Part shown: piece after piece, positions 45,761 to 53,933 of the stretch
Layout: each line of letters begins with the position of its first letter
Position numbering within the stretch: the first letter of the stretch is position 1
Source of the DNA: Verrucomicrobiaceae bacterium
GTDB taxonomy: Bacteria > Verrucomicrobiota > Verrucomicrobiia > Verrucomicrobiales > Verrucomicrobiaceae
DNA length: 64,000 bases
Reading direction: 5' to 3'
NCBI GenBank assembly: GCA_947466075.1
Contig: CANIBP010000001.1
Span: forward strand, 1 to 64,000
The notes under the pieces: generated by a model
The model's database searches: none
Seen by the model: only the letters and a program-made list of their open reading frames with translations
Told to the model about the DNA's origin: nothing
Translations under genes and position numbers: made by a program

Positions 45761-46318
45761 TCACTCCCCGCCAAACAGCTTCACCGGCGTGATCTCCACG
45801 CTGCGCTCCCCTTCCCCCACAAACAGCACGCCCTCTTGCAGCGTGATTTGCAGATCCATCGATCGCGCGGCCAATGCGCCCAGCGCTTGAGCCTGCTCCG
45901 CCGGTAGCTGCCACACCGTCAGATTGTTGACGCGCGCAAACCGTCCCGCCAGCGCCGCCCACCATGCCGGTGCCGTGTTACCGAAGCTATACACCGTCAC
46001 CCGCTTCGCCCGTCCGCACACGCGCACCAGCCGCTTCTCTTCCGGCTGCCCCAGCTCGATCCAGTGCATCAGCAAGCCCGTCAGATCATGCTGGCTCAGC
46101 GCAGGTTCATCCGCCTCCCACATATCCTTGCCAAACTCCAGCATGCCCAGATCATTCGTCGCCGGGGCGTTGAGCACAAAGGCCAGCAGCCGCACCATCA
46201 TTCGCTCTTCCGTCTCCGACGGATGCCGCGCGATCGTCAGCGTATGATCGCTGTAAAGGTTGCGGTCCAGATCGGAAAACGAAACACCCGCCCGGTAAAT
46301 GATTGCCTTCAGTGCCAT
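45761..46318 (-). CDS. yaeQ: YaeQ family protein
   Basis: 185 residues starting MALKAIIYRAGVSFSDLDRN. The family pattern is complete: LYSDHTLTIARHPSETEERM, LLAFVLNAPATNDLGMLEFG, DEPALSQHDLTGLLMHWIEL, GQPEEKRLVRVCGRAKRVTV, YSFGNTAPAWW and LQEGVLFVGEGERSVEITPV. YaeQ has a PD-(D/E)XK-type nuclease fold with unknown substrate; in E. coli it was linked to RfaH suppression. The E/K-rich conserved segment is intact. It is convergent with the gene ending at 45667. Confidence 0.93.
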   Translation of the reverse strand: MALKAIIYRAGVSFSDLDRNLYSDHTLTIARHPSETEERMMVRLLAFVLNAPATNDLGMLEFGKDMWEADEPALSQHDLTGLLMHWIELGQPEEKRLVRVCGRAKRVTVYSFGNTAPAWWAALAGRFARVNNLTVWQLPAEQAQALGALAARSMDLQITLQEGVLFVGEGERSVEITPVKLFGGE

Positions 46319-46393
46319 GCGGTGACGTAGAGGCCGGTCAAGGTGTGGTCAAGGGATCGGTGGTCGGTTCGCGGTTCACAGTTCGCGGTTGGT

Positions 46394-46462
<69 letters not shown>

Positions 46463-46613
46463 ATCTGGGTCCATGGGGTGTTGGAGCACGGGAGAAATGA
46501 ATCATCGTCTGCGATCATGGAGCGGCAACGAATCGCCGCCTCGCGGACTCCTTGTTCTTGCCAGTTACCGCCACCATCGCCATCCTGACGTGCCTTCCCT
46601 TTCGACCGGCATC

Positions 46614-46949
46614 ATGAAGCTTCCTACAGACAGCGAGATACACATGAAGAAACTGACGCACTACCTTCTGGTGCCTCGTTCGAAATCGGACAAATCGGGC
46701 TGGCTTGAGCGTGGCGGCTATACTCAGGATAATCCTCAACAGCTCGCCGATGATATTCGCTCGCAGTTGCTCATCCTCGATGCCATACCCTCACGCCAGT
46801 CACCCTTCGGCGAAACCTTCGAGATTCGTGGTCAACTGACCGGTCCCACCGGCGTTCCACTCCCTGTTCGGACCATCTGGCTGAAAGACCCCTTGTCTGG
46901 GAGGGTGCGATTTGTTACACTCATTCCGATCACCAAGCCCCAGGCATGA
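46614..46949 (+). CDS. DUF6883-like small protein
   Basis: 111 residues from ATG 46614 (MKLPTDSEIHMKKLTHYLLV); a second ATG at residue 11 is possible. The core KKLTHYLLVPRSKSDKSGWL, GYTQDNPQQLADDIRSQLLI and FGETFEIRGQLTGPTGVPLP, ending RTIWLKDPLSGRVRFVTLIP, follows DUF6883, small proteins related to polymorphic-toxin/immunity modules. The last bases overlap the ATG of the next gene (ATGA), so the two form a unit. Enzyme activity, if any, is unknown. Confidence 0.8.
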   Translation: MKLPTDSEIHMKKLTHYLLVPRSKSDKSGWLERGGYTQDNPQQLADDIRSQLLILDAIPSRQSPFGETFEIRGQLTGPTGVPLPVRTIWLKDPLSGRVRFVTLIPITKPQA

Positions 46950-47194
46950 AACTTGAAATCTACAAAGAAGCCGTCATCACGAACGACTTGCCAGACCTTG
47001 GTTTGCGCAAGGGAGATGTCGTGACCTTGGTGGACGAACTCCGTGCGGTTGATGGTTCGTTGGGTTATGCCGTGGAAGTTTTCAATGCCGTGGGTGAAAC
47101 CATTGATGTCCACATGATCGCAGCCAGCGCCGTGGAACCGCTCCACGAAGATGAAGTGTTCTGCATCCGCCGAATTGAAAAAGTGGCGGCGTGA
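46946..47194 (+). CDS. DUF4926 protein
   Basis: 82 residues, MKLEIYKEAVITNDLPDLGL. The sequence RKGDVVTLVDELRAVDGSLG, YAVEVFNAVGETIDVHMIAA matches DUF4926: a small beta-barrel starting with YKEAVLTxDxPxxxLxxGD. DUF4926 genes very often lie directly beside DUF6883 genes; both are found in or near polymorphic-toxin loci, where one is likely immunity. The overlap at the start (ATGA) couples the translation of both. It is followed immediately by the minisatellite. Confidence 0.85.
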   Translation: MKLEIYKEAVITNDLPDLGLRKGDVVTLVDELRAVDGSLGYAVEVFNAVGETIDVHMIAASAVEPLHEDEVFCIRRIEKVAA

Positions 47195-47210
47195 ACACAT
47201 TGGCGGTGCG

Positions 47211-47690
47211 ACTCCGCAGCCTTCAGGCAGGCCCCTGCCGCACCCCCAAGTCTCCGGCCCCGCACCCCACGAGCCTCGACGCCGCACCCCAGAGGCTCCG
47301 CTGAACCACCCCCAAGGGTATCAACGCCTACCCACAGGGCTGCGCCGCACCACCCCGTGAGGTGGCGTTTACCACCCTCTGGGGTTCGACGTGGCACCCT
47401 CTGGGGTTCGACGTGGCACCCTCTGGGGTTCGACGTGGCACCCTCTGGGGTTCGACGTGGCACCCTCTGGGGTTCGACGTGGCACCCTCTGGGGTCCGAC
47501 GTGGCACCCTATTGGCTCCGGCTCGATACCTCAAGGGCTCCGATGAGCCACCCCGAAGGCTGTGACGCACCACCCTCTGGGGTCCGACGCACCACCCCAC
47601 AGGCTCCGACGAACCACCCCAAGGGCTGCGATCGACCACCCCAAGGGGTCCCGTTGACCACCCCAAGGGGTCCCCCCTTCCGGCCTGACA
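47211..47690. repeat. 22-bp minisatellite with decayed flanks
   Basis: The core 47374-47505 has six head-to-tail 22-bp units (ACCCTCTGGGGTTCGACGTG-GC), five identical and the sixth with one change. Flanking sequence out to about 47211 and 47690 repeats the same idea with drift (CACCCC-nn-GGGG-TCCGACG), spaced about 21-24 bp. Each unit carries a small CCCC/GGGG dyad. As 22 is not a multiple of 3, the frame rotates and a 22-residue repeat appears in all three frames. No gene is supported in 47195-47855. Confidence 0.85.
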
Positions 47691-47855
47691 CCTCCCTCAT
47701 TCTCAATCCTTTGCCTGAACTTCGGCAGCTCCAGCCCCCGCAGGCAATGAACGAGTGAGCCATCTGCCCACAGAAAACATCACGCCACTAGCTGGGCCGA
47801 CTTGCCGCTGGATGGCATCCGGCTTATAATTTCCATAAAATTATCCCATTCACTG

Positions 47856-48476
47856 ATGCAGCTCATTGTCCCCGATCCCGAAGTCCGTGTGCGTTATCGG
47901 AATGTCTATGCCTCAAAGCCTCTGTTCACCCCGACCGAGCAAGAGTTTTTCACCTGCCTTCAGCACCTCACTCAGGGGCGCTGCCTGCTCTTCGCCAAGG
48001 TCAACCTCGCCGACATCATCAAGCCACTTTCCGGCAAGATCGGAGACCGGAACCAGATCGACAAGAAGCACGTCGATTTTCTCATCTGCCGCCTTGATGA
48101 CGGGATGCCTATGATCGGCATCGAGCTGGATGATTCCAGTCACAATGACCGCGGACGGTTCAAGGGCGACATGATCAAGAACGATGTCTTCGCCGCCACC
48201 GGCCTGCCCCTGCTACGGTTACCGGTGTCTGAGATGTACCAACTCGAAGAACTAGTGGCCGAGCTGAGCCGCGCCTGGCACCGCCGCTCAGCCCTATTGG
48301 AAGCCGTGCCCAAAGCTGCTCCGCTGCCTCCACTCAAACCTGTTCTAGCACCCGTGGCAAAGCCAGCCCCGGCATTGAATGCATCCTTCTTCGTCTCCTC
48401 GGTCCCACCGGAACAGCCTCTTCACGGAAGCTGGTTGGGCAAGTCCGTGCGCGAATTGGCGCAAGCGGTGGCCTGA
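47856..48476 (+). CDS. DUF2726 (restriction-endonuclease-like) protein
   Basis: 206 residues from ATG 47856 (MQLIVPDPEVRVRYRNVYAS). The domain begins PLFTPTEQEFFTCLQHLTQG and has a nuclease-type core: KHVDFLICRLDD followed by MIGIELDDSSHND, the DF...ExD pattern of the PD-(D/E)XK superfamily, then the basic helix GRFKGDMIKNDVFAATGLPL. DUF2726 often lies in restriction or DNA-repair contexts or is fused to helicases. The C-terminal ~70 residues are Pro/Ala-rich and end in WLGKSVRELAQAVA. It sits between the minisatellite and a hypothetical/HNH pair. Confidence 0.83.
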   Translation: MQLIVPDPEVRVRYRNVYASKPLFTPTEQEFFTCLQHLTQGRCLLFAKVNLADIIKPLSGKIGDRNQIDKKHVDFLICRLDDGMPMIGIELDDSSHNDRGRFKGDMIKNDVFAATGLPLLRLPVSEMYQLEELVAELSRAWHRRSALLEAVPKAAPLPPLKPVLAPVAKPAPALNASFFVSSVPPEQPLHGSWLGKSVRELAQAVA

Positions 48477-48482
48477 TGCGGC

Positions 48483-49148
48483 TTAACTTTGGAGGCAAAA
48501 ACCACTAACTGGATTGCTCGGAAACAGAACACCCGGCGCAATCTTTTGGGCGAGATTTAATGCCTCGGTATAAGTGCGGCGGTCTGCGATGTGTTCGATC
48601 AAGCCGTCTGTCCCCACTCCATACAATGCGAATTGAGGCGGACCAAAGTTATCATCGAATGGATCGTCGTCCAAAGTGAACGCCTCGCAGAAATGGTCTT
48701 CAGCGAGTTCACGCACTGTTTGAATCCGAAATGCTGGGAAAGGCGAGTTCGGGACAGGATTGGCTGCCGTCAAGTCGATCGGAATGGGCAGATCGTCGCA
48801 GAGTTTGACTGGAAGTCGCAATCTCAACGCAACCCGAAGGCAATCAATGTCGTCAAAGTTATTGAAGTTCTCTGCACCCATTGCACTGACGCAAGACTCT
48901 CCGAATTTGTCCTCCAGCAAGTAAGGCCATACGTCGGTCAACTCATTGAACTCAATGTGCTCGCATGCCCACTTTTCGAATAACTCTCCGATTCGCATTA
49001 CCTCACGCATCAGTTGATCCACTCCGTTATAGACTTCACTGAGATTGAGATTGGTTTGTCGTGATGCTTCTTGCTGGCAGGTCTGCCAAAGAGACAACGC
49101 GCAAGCAAACACGGCAGCGGGGTCGGCAACTTTTTTATTTTCACTCAT
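48483..49148 (-). CDS. Hypothetical protein, 221 aa
   Basis: Acidic cytoplasmic protein from ATG 49148 (MSENKKVADPAAVFACALSL); no signal or membrane segment. Helical N-terminal half (REVMRIGELFEKWACEHIEF, VWPYLLEDKFGESCVS), a central LRVALRLRLPVKL, and an acidic C-terminal half (CEAFTLDDDPFDDNFGPPQF, ADRRTYTEALNLAQKIAPGV). I do not recognise the family. It ends 6 bases from the DUF2726 gene (convergent) and is transcribed away from the HNH nuclease, 38 bases apart, so the two divergent genes share a promoter region and might be functional partners. Confidence 0.6.
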   Translation of the reverse strand: MSENKKVADPAAVFACALSLWQTCQQEASRQTNLNLSEVYNGVDQLMREVMRIGELFEKWACEHIEFNELTDVWPYLLEDKFGESCVSAMGAENFNNFDDIDCLRVALRLRLPVKLCDDLPIPIDLTAANPVPNSPFPAFRIQTVRELAEDHFCEAFTLDDDPFDDNFGPPQFALYGVGTDGLIEHIADRRTYTEALNLAQKIAPGVLFPSNPVSGFCLQS

Positions 49149-49186
49149 GACTTCCCCGCAACGGCCAACCACTATACTTTCCTGGT

Positions 49187-49987
49187 ATGTCTGCGCGAAA
49201 AAATTGGACCCGCCATGAGTTGCTCATCCTACTCAACGTGTATCACAAAATGACCTTTGGTCAGATGCATGAGCGCCAGCCAACCATCATCACACTAGCG
49301 AAGAAAATGGAGCGCACGCCGGGAAGCGTGGCGATGAAATTGTGCAATCTGGCGTCGCTAGATCCAGCGCTCAAGCTGCGTGGCATCAAAGGACTCAGCG
49401 GGGCGAGCAAGCTGGATGAAACCATGTGGCAGGAGTTTCATGCGAACCTCGAAGAAACGGTTCCCGCGAGTGAAGACGGACTCCGAGCACTGATGCAAGC
49501 TGGTCCGGATGCGGAAGTTGAAGTCTTACCAAAGCAGGGCATTCGAGTCGCAAAACGTCCGCCCTCTGGCCCAACTGACACGCTGAGCACGGTGAAAATC
49601 CGGCGAGGTCAGGATTACTTCCGCAACGCGGTCTTAAACAACTTCGGTGGACGCTGCGGGGTGACGGAACTTGGCATCCGTGAACTCCTCATTGCCTCCC
49701 ACATCCTACCGTGGGGAACGCACGTGGAGCAGCGGCTCAATGTGCGCAACGGTCTTAGCCTCTCTCGATTACATGACGCAGCGTTTGATCGAGAGTTGAT
49801 CGCTTTTGACGACAACCTGTGTCTGGTGCTTTCGCCGCGACTGCGAAAGGAACTGCCACAGCGTGCGGTGAAGGAAAATTTCGCAAACTACGAAGGCGAA
49901 CCTCTAAAACTGCCATCCGATGCCGCCCTGCCCAATCTCGCGTTTCTCGCAGAGCATCGGAAGAAGGTGCTCAACAAGGCGGCGTGA
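49187..49987 (+). CDS. HNH endonuclease
   Basis: 266 residues, MSARKNWTRHELLILLNVYH. The N-terminal ~110 residues are a winged-helix/SANT-like region (WTRHELLILLNVYHKM, LAKKMERTPGSVAMKLCNLA) suggesting DNA binding; the C-terminus is the HNH module: GGRCGVTELGIRELLIASHI, then LNVRNGLSLSRLHDAAFDRE (H-N-H core). This arrangement is common in orphan restriction-type nucleases and mobile-DNA hitchhikers (PF13391-like). The gene lies in the accessory zone with DUF2726 and VapBC. Confidence 0.88.
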   Translation: MSARKNWTRHELLILLNVYHKMTFGQMHERQPTIITLAKKMERTPGSVAMKLCNLASLDPALKLRGIKGLSGASKLDETMWQEFHANLEETVPASEDGLRALMQAGPDAEVEVLPKQGIRVAKRPPSGPTDTLSTVKIRRGQDYFRNAVLNNFGGRCGVTELGIRELLIASHILPWGTHVEQRLNVRNGLSLSRLHDAAFDRELIAFDDNLCLVLSPRLRKELPQRAVKENFANYEGEPLKLPSDAALPNLAFLAEHRKKVLNKAA

Positions 49988-50153
49988 CGGTCGCTCAAGC
50001 AAACCTAATCTGACACGTAGTTGGCAGACGTTCTGCCCGAACTGATCGAGGACACGGTGGCGTTGGCTCATACCGACCACCTTGGACGATGAGTCTAGGG
50101 ACGATGAGTCAAGTCAGGAGCTGTTTGAAGCCCAAGATGCGAACCCGCTAAGC

Positions 50154-50489
50154 TCAGATTGCACTCGTGGTCGTGGCAGCCGCAGCGGCTGCAGCCGCCG
50201 CCGCAGCAGCAAGCACATGAGAGCTGGAACTGCCATGGACAGAAACGAGGCTGGCCACGCCGGTGCCGAAGCCCACCATCTCGTTCATCCAGAGCTGGCG
50301 GCCGGTGAAGGGATCAAGAGCATACATGTAGCCGTCCACGCTGACGATGAGGCGATCCCCATCCAGCAGGAGGCTGGTGTAGATACAGCCGGCGGGGGCC
50401 TTCCACTGCCAGAGGATTTCGCCCGTGTCCCGATGCAGGGCGGCGACGCGTTTGTTGAAGCCGGTGAAGAGGAGGTCGGAGAGGTGCAT
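50154..50489 (-). CDS. PQQ-like beta-propeller blade protein with poly-Ala tail (fragment?)
   Basis: 111 residues, MHLSDLLFTGFNKRVAALHR. Two propeller blades of the PQQ/quinoprotein type are visible: VAALHRDTGEILWQWKAPAG and YMYALDPFTGRQLWMNEM. The C-terminus is 13 alanines encoded by GCN repeats, then TTTSAI. True PQQ propellers have 7-8 blades, so this is a short relative or a remnant of a longer gene. No signal peptide. Function not assigned. Confidence 0.55.
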   Translation of the reverse strand: MHLSDLLFTGFNKRVAALHRDTGEILWQWKAPAGCIYTSLLLDGDRLIVSVDGYMYALDPFTGRQLWMNEMVGFGTGVASLVSVHGSSSSHVLAAAAAAAAAAAATTTSAI

Positions 50490-50912
50490 GAAGAAGTTGG
50501 AAGTTACAGGTTTAAAGTTTCAAGTGGGTGACGGGCGTGACAGGAGCGGGGAGAGTGGCCGAGAGAGAGAAAAAATGTCAAAAGGCCGGATGGATTCTGC
50601 GCCCGCTCTCTTTTCTTCTCTTGCCTCTTTTTCGGCCATTCAGCCCAGGAGCCAAGTGGAAGTTTGGCGGGTGTTTGGAATCCGGGAATGGAAAGCCTAC
50701 GGAACACACCGAAGACTCGGAAAAAAGACATTCATCTCCACACACTCGAAAGGTGAGGCATGCGACTTTGCCTGACTTTCCGTCTGTTCTGCGTGTTCCG
50801 TAGGCCTCAGTGACTGTTTCTCGGAGAGGCGGTTTAGCGGGTGTTTGGAACCGGGGATGAGCTGGCTGATCAAGCGAGTTGAAAACCGGATGAGAACCCG
50901 CCATCTTCTACC
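50490..50912. repeat. Intergenic element with 24-bp direct and 13-bp inverted repeats
   Basis: 423 bases without a credible gene. GCGGGTGTTTGGAATCCGGG-like sequence occurs at 50667-50690 and, with small changes, at 50837-50860. Between them, GCCTACGGAACAC (50695-50707) is inverted at 50793-50805 with a perfect match, so an ~85-base loop could form. The ends look like a short mobile or decayed palindromic element. No transposase is inside. Confidence 0.5.
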
Positions 50913-51143
50913 ATGAGCGTTTTTGAATCCACAGCCGTGCTGGAAGATTCGCGGCACCTCACCTTGGGCCAGCCTGTCCCAAGTGGTCTGTCACGAGACT
51001 GCCGAGTCATTGTCATGTTTGATGTCGAGGCCGGAAAGGAATCGTGGCCGAAGGACTTCTTCGAGGAGATTCGCATTGATGATGCCGCCTTTAACCGGCC
51101 AGCCCAAGGCGCAGCTCCCTTCATAGCCGCCTTGGACGCATGA
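50913..51143 (+). CDS. VapB-like antitoxin
   Basis: 76 residues, MSVFESTAVLEDSRHLTLGQ. Small acidic protein overlapping the toxin gene by an ATGA (51140), the classical antitoxin position. The N-terminal strand LTLGQPVPSGLSRDCRVIVM resembles the first beta-strands of AbrB/Phd-like dimers, and the C-terminus EEIRIDDAAFNRPAQG would wrap the toxin. Assignment rests mostly on position. Confidence 0.75.
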   Translation: MSVFESTAVLEDSRHLTLGQPVPSGLSRDCRVIVMFDVEAGKESWPKDFFEEIRIDDAAFNRPAQGAAPFIAALDA

Positions 51144-51538
51144 AGATTCTGCTCGATACAAACACCTGCATCGCGCTGATGAAGGGCCATGAACGGGCGG
51201 TGCAAAGACTCAGCGCACTCCAGCCTGCCGACTGCGCCATGTCCACGGTGACGTCCTATGAGTTGTTCACCGGCGTGTTCAATTGTCAGGATCCGAACCG
51301 CGAGCGCCAAAAGGTGCTGCGACTGATGGCCATGGTGCGCGTCCTTCCCTTCGATGACGCTGCGGCTATCAAGGCCGCCGAGGTGCGCGCGCATCTGGAA
51401 TCCATCGGTAAAGTCAGTGGCCCCTATGACATGCTGCTGGCCGGACACGCGCTGTCGCGTCAGTTACGCGTGGCCACGAACAACGTGGGCGAGTTTTCGC
51501 GCATTCCAGGGTTATCAGTCGAGGACTGGCTGGCCTGA
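51140..51538 (+). CDS. vapC: PIN-domain toxin VapC
   Basis: 132 residues. PIN acidic residues: D6 in LLDTNTCIALM, Glu in TVTSYELFTGVF, Asp in GPYDMLLAGHAL, and the final ATNNVGEFSRIPGL segment. VapC toxins are Mg-dependent RNases that cut tRNA or rRNA and are held in check by the VapB encoded just upstream. The ATGA overlap with the antitoxin gene indicates a single transcript. Confidence 0.92.
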   Translation: MKILLDTNTCIALMKGHERAVQRLSALQPADCAMSTVTSYELFTGVFNCQDPNRERQKVLRLMAMVRVLPFDDAAAIKAAEVRAHLESIGKVSGPYDMLLAGHALSRQLRVATNNVGEFSRIPGLSVEDWLA

Positions 51539-51593
51539 TGAAGCGAGTCAGGGCAGAACCGACACCGCTCCACACAATCCCGCCTTTCTGCCT

Positions 51594-53198
51594 CTACCTG
51601 CGCTTTTTCTTTTTCTTGCCGGTGAGGATGGCGCGGGCGCGGTCTTCGTCGTCGAGGGCGGTGGTGTATTTGTAGCTGAAGCCGTCGAGCTTCCGACGCT
51701 CGATTTTCTGGCTGATGAGGCGCTCGATGGAGGCGACGTTCATGAGTTCGTCGGCAGAGAAGAGCGTGAAGGCATCCCCTTCTTTCTGCGCACGACCGGT
51801 GCGGCCGATGCGGTGGACGTAGTCTTCGGAATGCTCCGGCACCATGTAGTTGATGACGTGGGTGACGCCGCTGACATCAATGCCGCGGGCGGCGAGATCG
51901 GTGGCGACGATGATTTCGAATGCGCCACTGCGGAAGCCCTGCAATGCACGCTCACGGTCCTTCTGGCCGATGTCGCTGTGCATGACGGCGGCTTTGTATT
52001 CGCCGAGGCGGTCAATGGCTGCGAAGACCTGATCTGCCTGCGCCTTGGTGCGGGTAAAGATCATGACGCTTTCGAAATGGGTCTGCTTGAGGATGGCGAG
52101 GAGCAATTCCTCACGCTGATCACTGGCCACGGGATACATGTAGTGGCTGACGGTCTCTGCGGCAGAGAAGCGGATGCCGACTTCGACGCTTTCGGGGTCT
52201 TTGAGGGCGAAGTCCGCGAGGTTCTTGATCTGCGGCGGCATGGTGGCCGAGAAGAACAATGTCTGGCGTGTGGCGGGCGTCTTTTCCACGATGCGGCGCA
52301 CGTCAGGGAGGAAGCCCATGTCGAGCATGCGATCCACTTCATCAAGAATGAGGACTTCGATGTTCCGCAGATCGGCGATGCCTTCGCCCATGAAATCGAG
52401 GAGGCGTCCCGGCGTGGCGACGACGATATCGACGCCCTGCTGGAGACCTTTGCGCTGCTTTTCATAGCCGACGCCGCCGTGGACGAGAAGAACGCGCAGG
52501 CCGGTGTGCTTGCCGTATTTTTCAAACTGCTCGACGACTTGGGCGGCGAGTTCACGCACCGGTTCGAGGACGAGGACGCGGAATTTGCCGGGGGCACCCA
52601 TGCGGGTGAGTGTGGGCAGGGCAAAGGCAGCGGTCTTGCCAGTGCCGGTCTGGGAGGCACCGACGACGTCTTTGCCAGTCAGGATGATGGGGATGGATTT
52701 TTCCTGGATCTCTGTGGGCTTTTCATAGCCCGTCTCACGCACGGCAGCGAGAACAGCGGGGGAGAGGCCCAGCACTTCAAAAGCTTCCGGGAAAGGACCT
52801 TCTGGCACCGGTGGCGGTGCAGGTGGAGCGACGAGGGCGTGATTTTCACGGACGGGCTTTTCCTCGTGTGCGCCACGGTCACGCGGCGGACCGCGGCGGT
52901 CATCGCGCTCACGACCGCGTGGCGGACCACGACGGCCATCACGCTCAGGCGGGCGCTCACTGCGCTCACGGGGTGGGCGGGCGTCACGTGGCGGTCTCGG
53001 TGCATGCTCACGCGGCTTGTCATCATGGGGGCGCTTGTGGGCGTGGATCGTGGCCGGGTGGTGCGCGTGGTCTTTCGCGTGATCTTTGGCTGCCTCCTTC
53101 TTTTTGCCTCCGCCAATGACGCGTTTCAGGCCAGCTTTGAAGCGGCTGAACAGGGAGGGTTTTTTCGGGGCGTGGTCGGGGCGGCGGGGGGTGGTCAC
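51594..53198 (-). CDS. DEAD-box ATP-dependent RNA helicase (RhlE-like) with DEVD motif II
   Basis: 534 residues. The first ~135 are low-complexity and basic (HAHKRPHDD, RPPRDARPPRERSERPPER), a typical RNA-binding extension. Core motifs: Q-motif GYEKPTEIQEKSIP, Walker A ASQTGTGKT (~182-190), motif Ia EPVREL (usually PTREL), TPGRLLD, motif II D286-E-V-D289 instead of DEAD, SAT in FFSATMPPQ, and the C-terminal FTRTKAQADQVF, ATDLAARGIDV, HRIGRTGRAQKEG. It ends KKKKKR-like. RhlE-type helicases act in ribosome maturation and RNA decay. The start gives an N-terminus MTTPRRPDHAPKKP. Confidence 0.93.
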   Translation of the reverse strand: MTTPRRPDHAPKKPSLFSRFKAGLKRVIGGGKKKEAAKDHAKDHAHHPATIHAHKRPHDDKPREHAPRPPRDARPPRERSERPPERDGRRGPPRGRERDDRRGPPRDRGAHEEKPVRENHALVAPPAPPPVPEGPFPEAFEVLGLSPAVLAAVRETGYEKPTEIQEKSIPIILTGKDVVGASQTGTGKTAAFALPTLTRMGAPGKFRVLVLEPVRELAAQVVEQFEKYGKHTGLRVLLVHGGVGYEKQRKGLQQGVDIVVATPGRLLDFMGEGIADLRNIEVLILDEVDRMLDMGFLPDVRRIVEKTPATRQTLFFSATMPPQIKNLADFALKDPESVEVGIRFSAAETVSHYMYPVASDQREELLLAILKQTHFESVMIFTRTKAQADQVFAAIDRLGEYKAAVMHSDIGQKDRERALQGFRSGAFEIIVATDLAARGIDVSGVTHVINYMVPEHSEDYVHRIGRTGRAQKEGDAFTLFSADELMNVASIERLISQKIERRKLDGFSYKYTTALDDEDRARAILTGKKKKKRR

Positions 53199-53278
53199 AA
53201 TCGTTTCAGGAGGGATGGGCAGGGTCTATCGGCCATTTTAAGGGACAATGCAAATCCGCAGACTGCCGCCGCAGGGCC

Positions 53279-53761
53279 TCAGAGCTTCATCGCATAATGC
53301 ACCTGCCGGGTGACTTCCTCGAAACCGCAGCTCGGGTAAAGGTGCTGGCCGATGGCGTTTGAGGCCATGGTCTCGATCTGGGCCAGCTTCATGCCCTGCT
53401 GGCACATGAAGTCGATTGCATGCTGAATCAGGCGGCGGCCCAAGCCCAGACCACGGGCGCTTTCCACCACGGCGATGTTCGGGATGCGGCCACGGGCGTT
53501 CACATGGTCGAGTCGCAGAGTGATGAAGCCTAGGATTTCTCCCCCACGCTCCGCCACAAAACAGCCCTCACGGCACTGCGCGACGTCGTCGTCGATGTGA
53601 TCCGCCTTGCGCGCCTTCCAATCACGGCCATGCCAGAGGCCAAATTTGTGCTCCAGCATTTGCTCCAGGGCCACGCCGCCAAAGGATTCTACCGTAATGC
53701 GCCGAAGCTGGGTCAAATCTTGATCCTGATAGGGGCGGATGAGTAGCGGTGGATCGTCCAT
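53279..53761 (-). CDS. GNAT-family N-acetyltransferase
   Basis: 160 residues from ATG 53761 (MDDPPLLIRPYQDQDLTQLR); upstream in-frame residues are not conserved. The acetyl-CoA site is VVESARGLGLGRRLIQHAID (motif A, Q/RxxGxG/A as RGLGLG). Preceding strand CFVAERGGEILGFITLRLDH and following AQIETMASNAIGQHLYPSCG, ending GFEEVTRQVHYAMKL. The last part (YPSCGFEE) is the standard GNAT C-terminal signature. Substrate unknown. Confidence 0.9.
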   Translation of the reverse strand: MDDPPLLIRPYQDQDLTQLRRITVESFGGVALEQMLEHKFGLWHGRDWKARKADHIDDDVAQCREGCFVAERGGEILGFITLRLDHVNARGRIPNIAVVESARGLGLGRRLIQHAIDFMCQQGMKLAQIETMASNAIGQHLYPSCGFEEVTRQVHYAMKL

Positions 53762-53933
53762 GGTGGGGATGAGTTGGCAATTGGCGCGGAATGGATGGCA
53801 GCCCGGGCGGTTGGGCAAGGCATCAATCGTTCATATGGCACGAGTCTTGCGAAATAGAAGGCTGTAAGCTGCCGTTGATGACTACATTAATTCGGTATTG
53901 CGAATATCTTGGTTTGTATCACTCTTGTAGGAC

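Noticed and set aside
47374..47505. CRISPR array
   Set aside because: Units are directly adjacent without spacers, 22 bp long, and no cas gene is near.
51354..53297. 647-residue plus-strand ORF
   Set aside because: Long only because it mirrors the codon bias of the DEAD-box gene on the other strand; it begins inside vapC.
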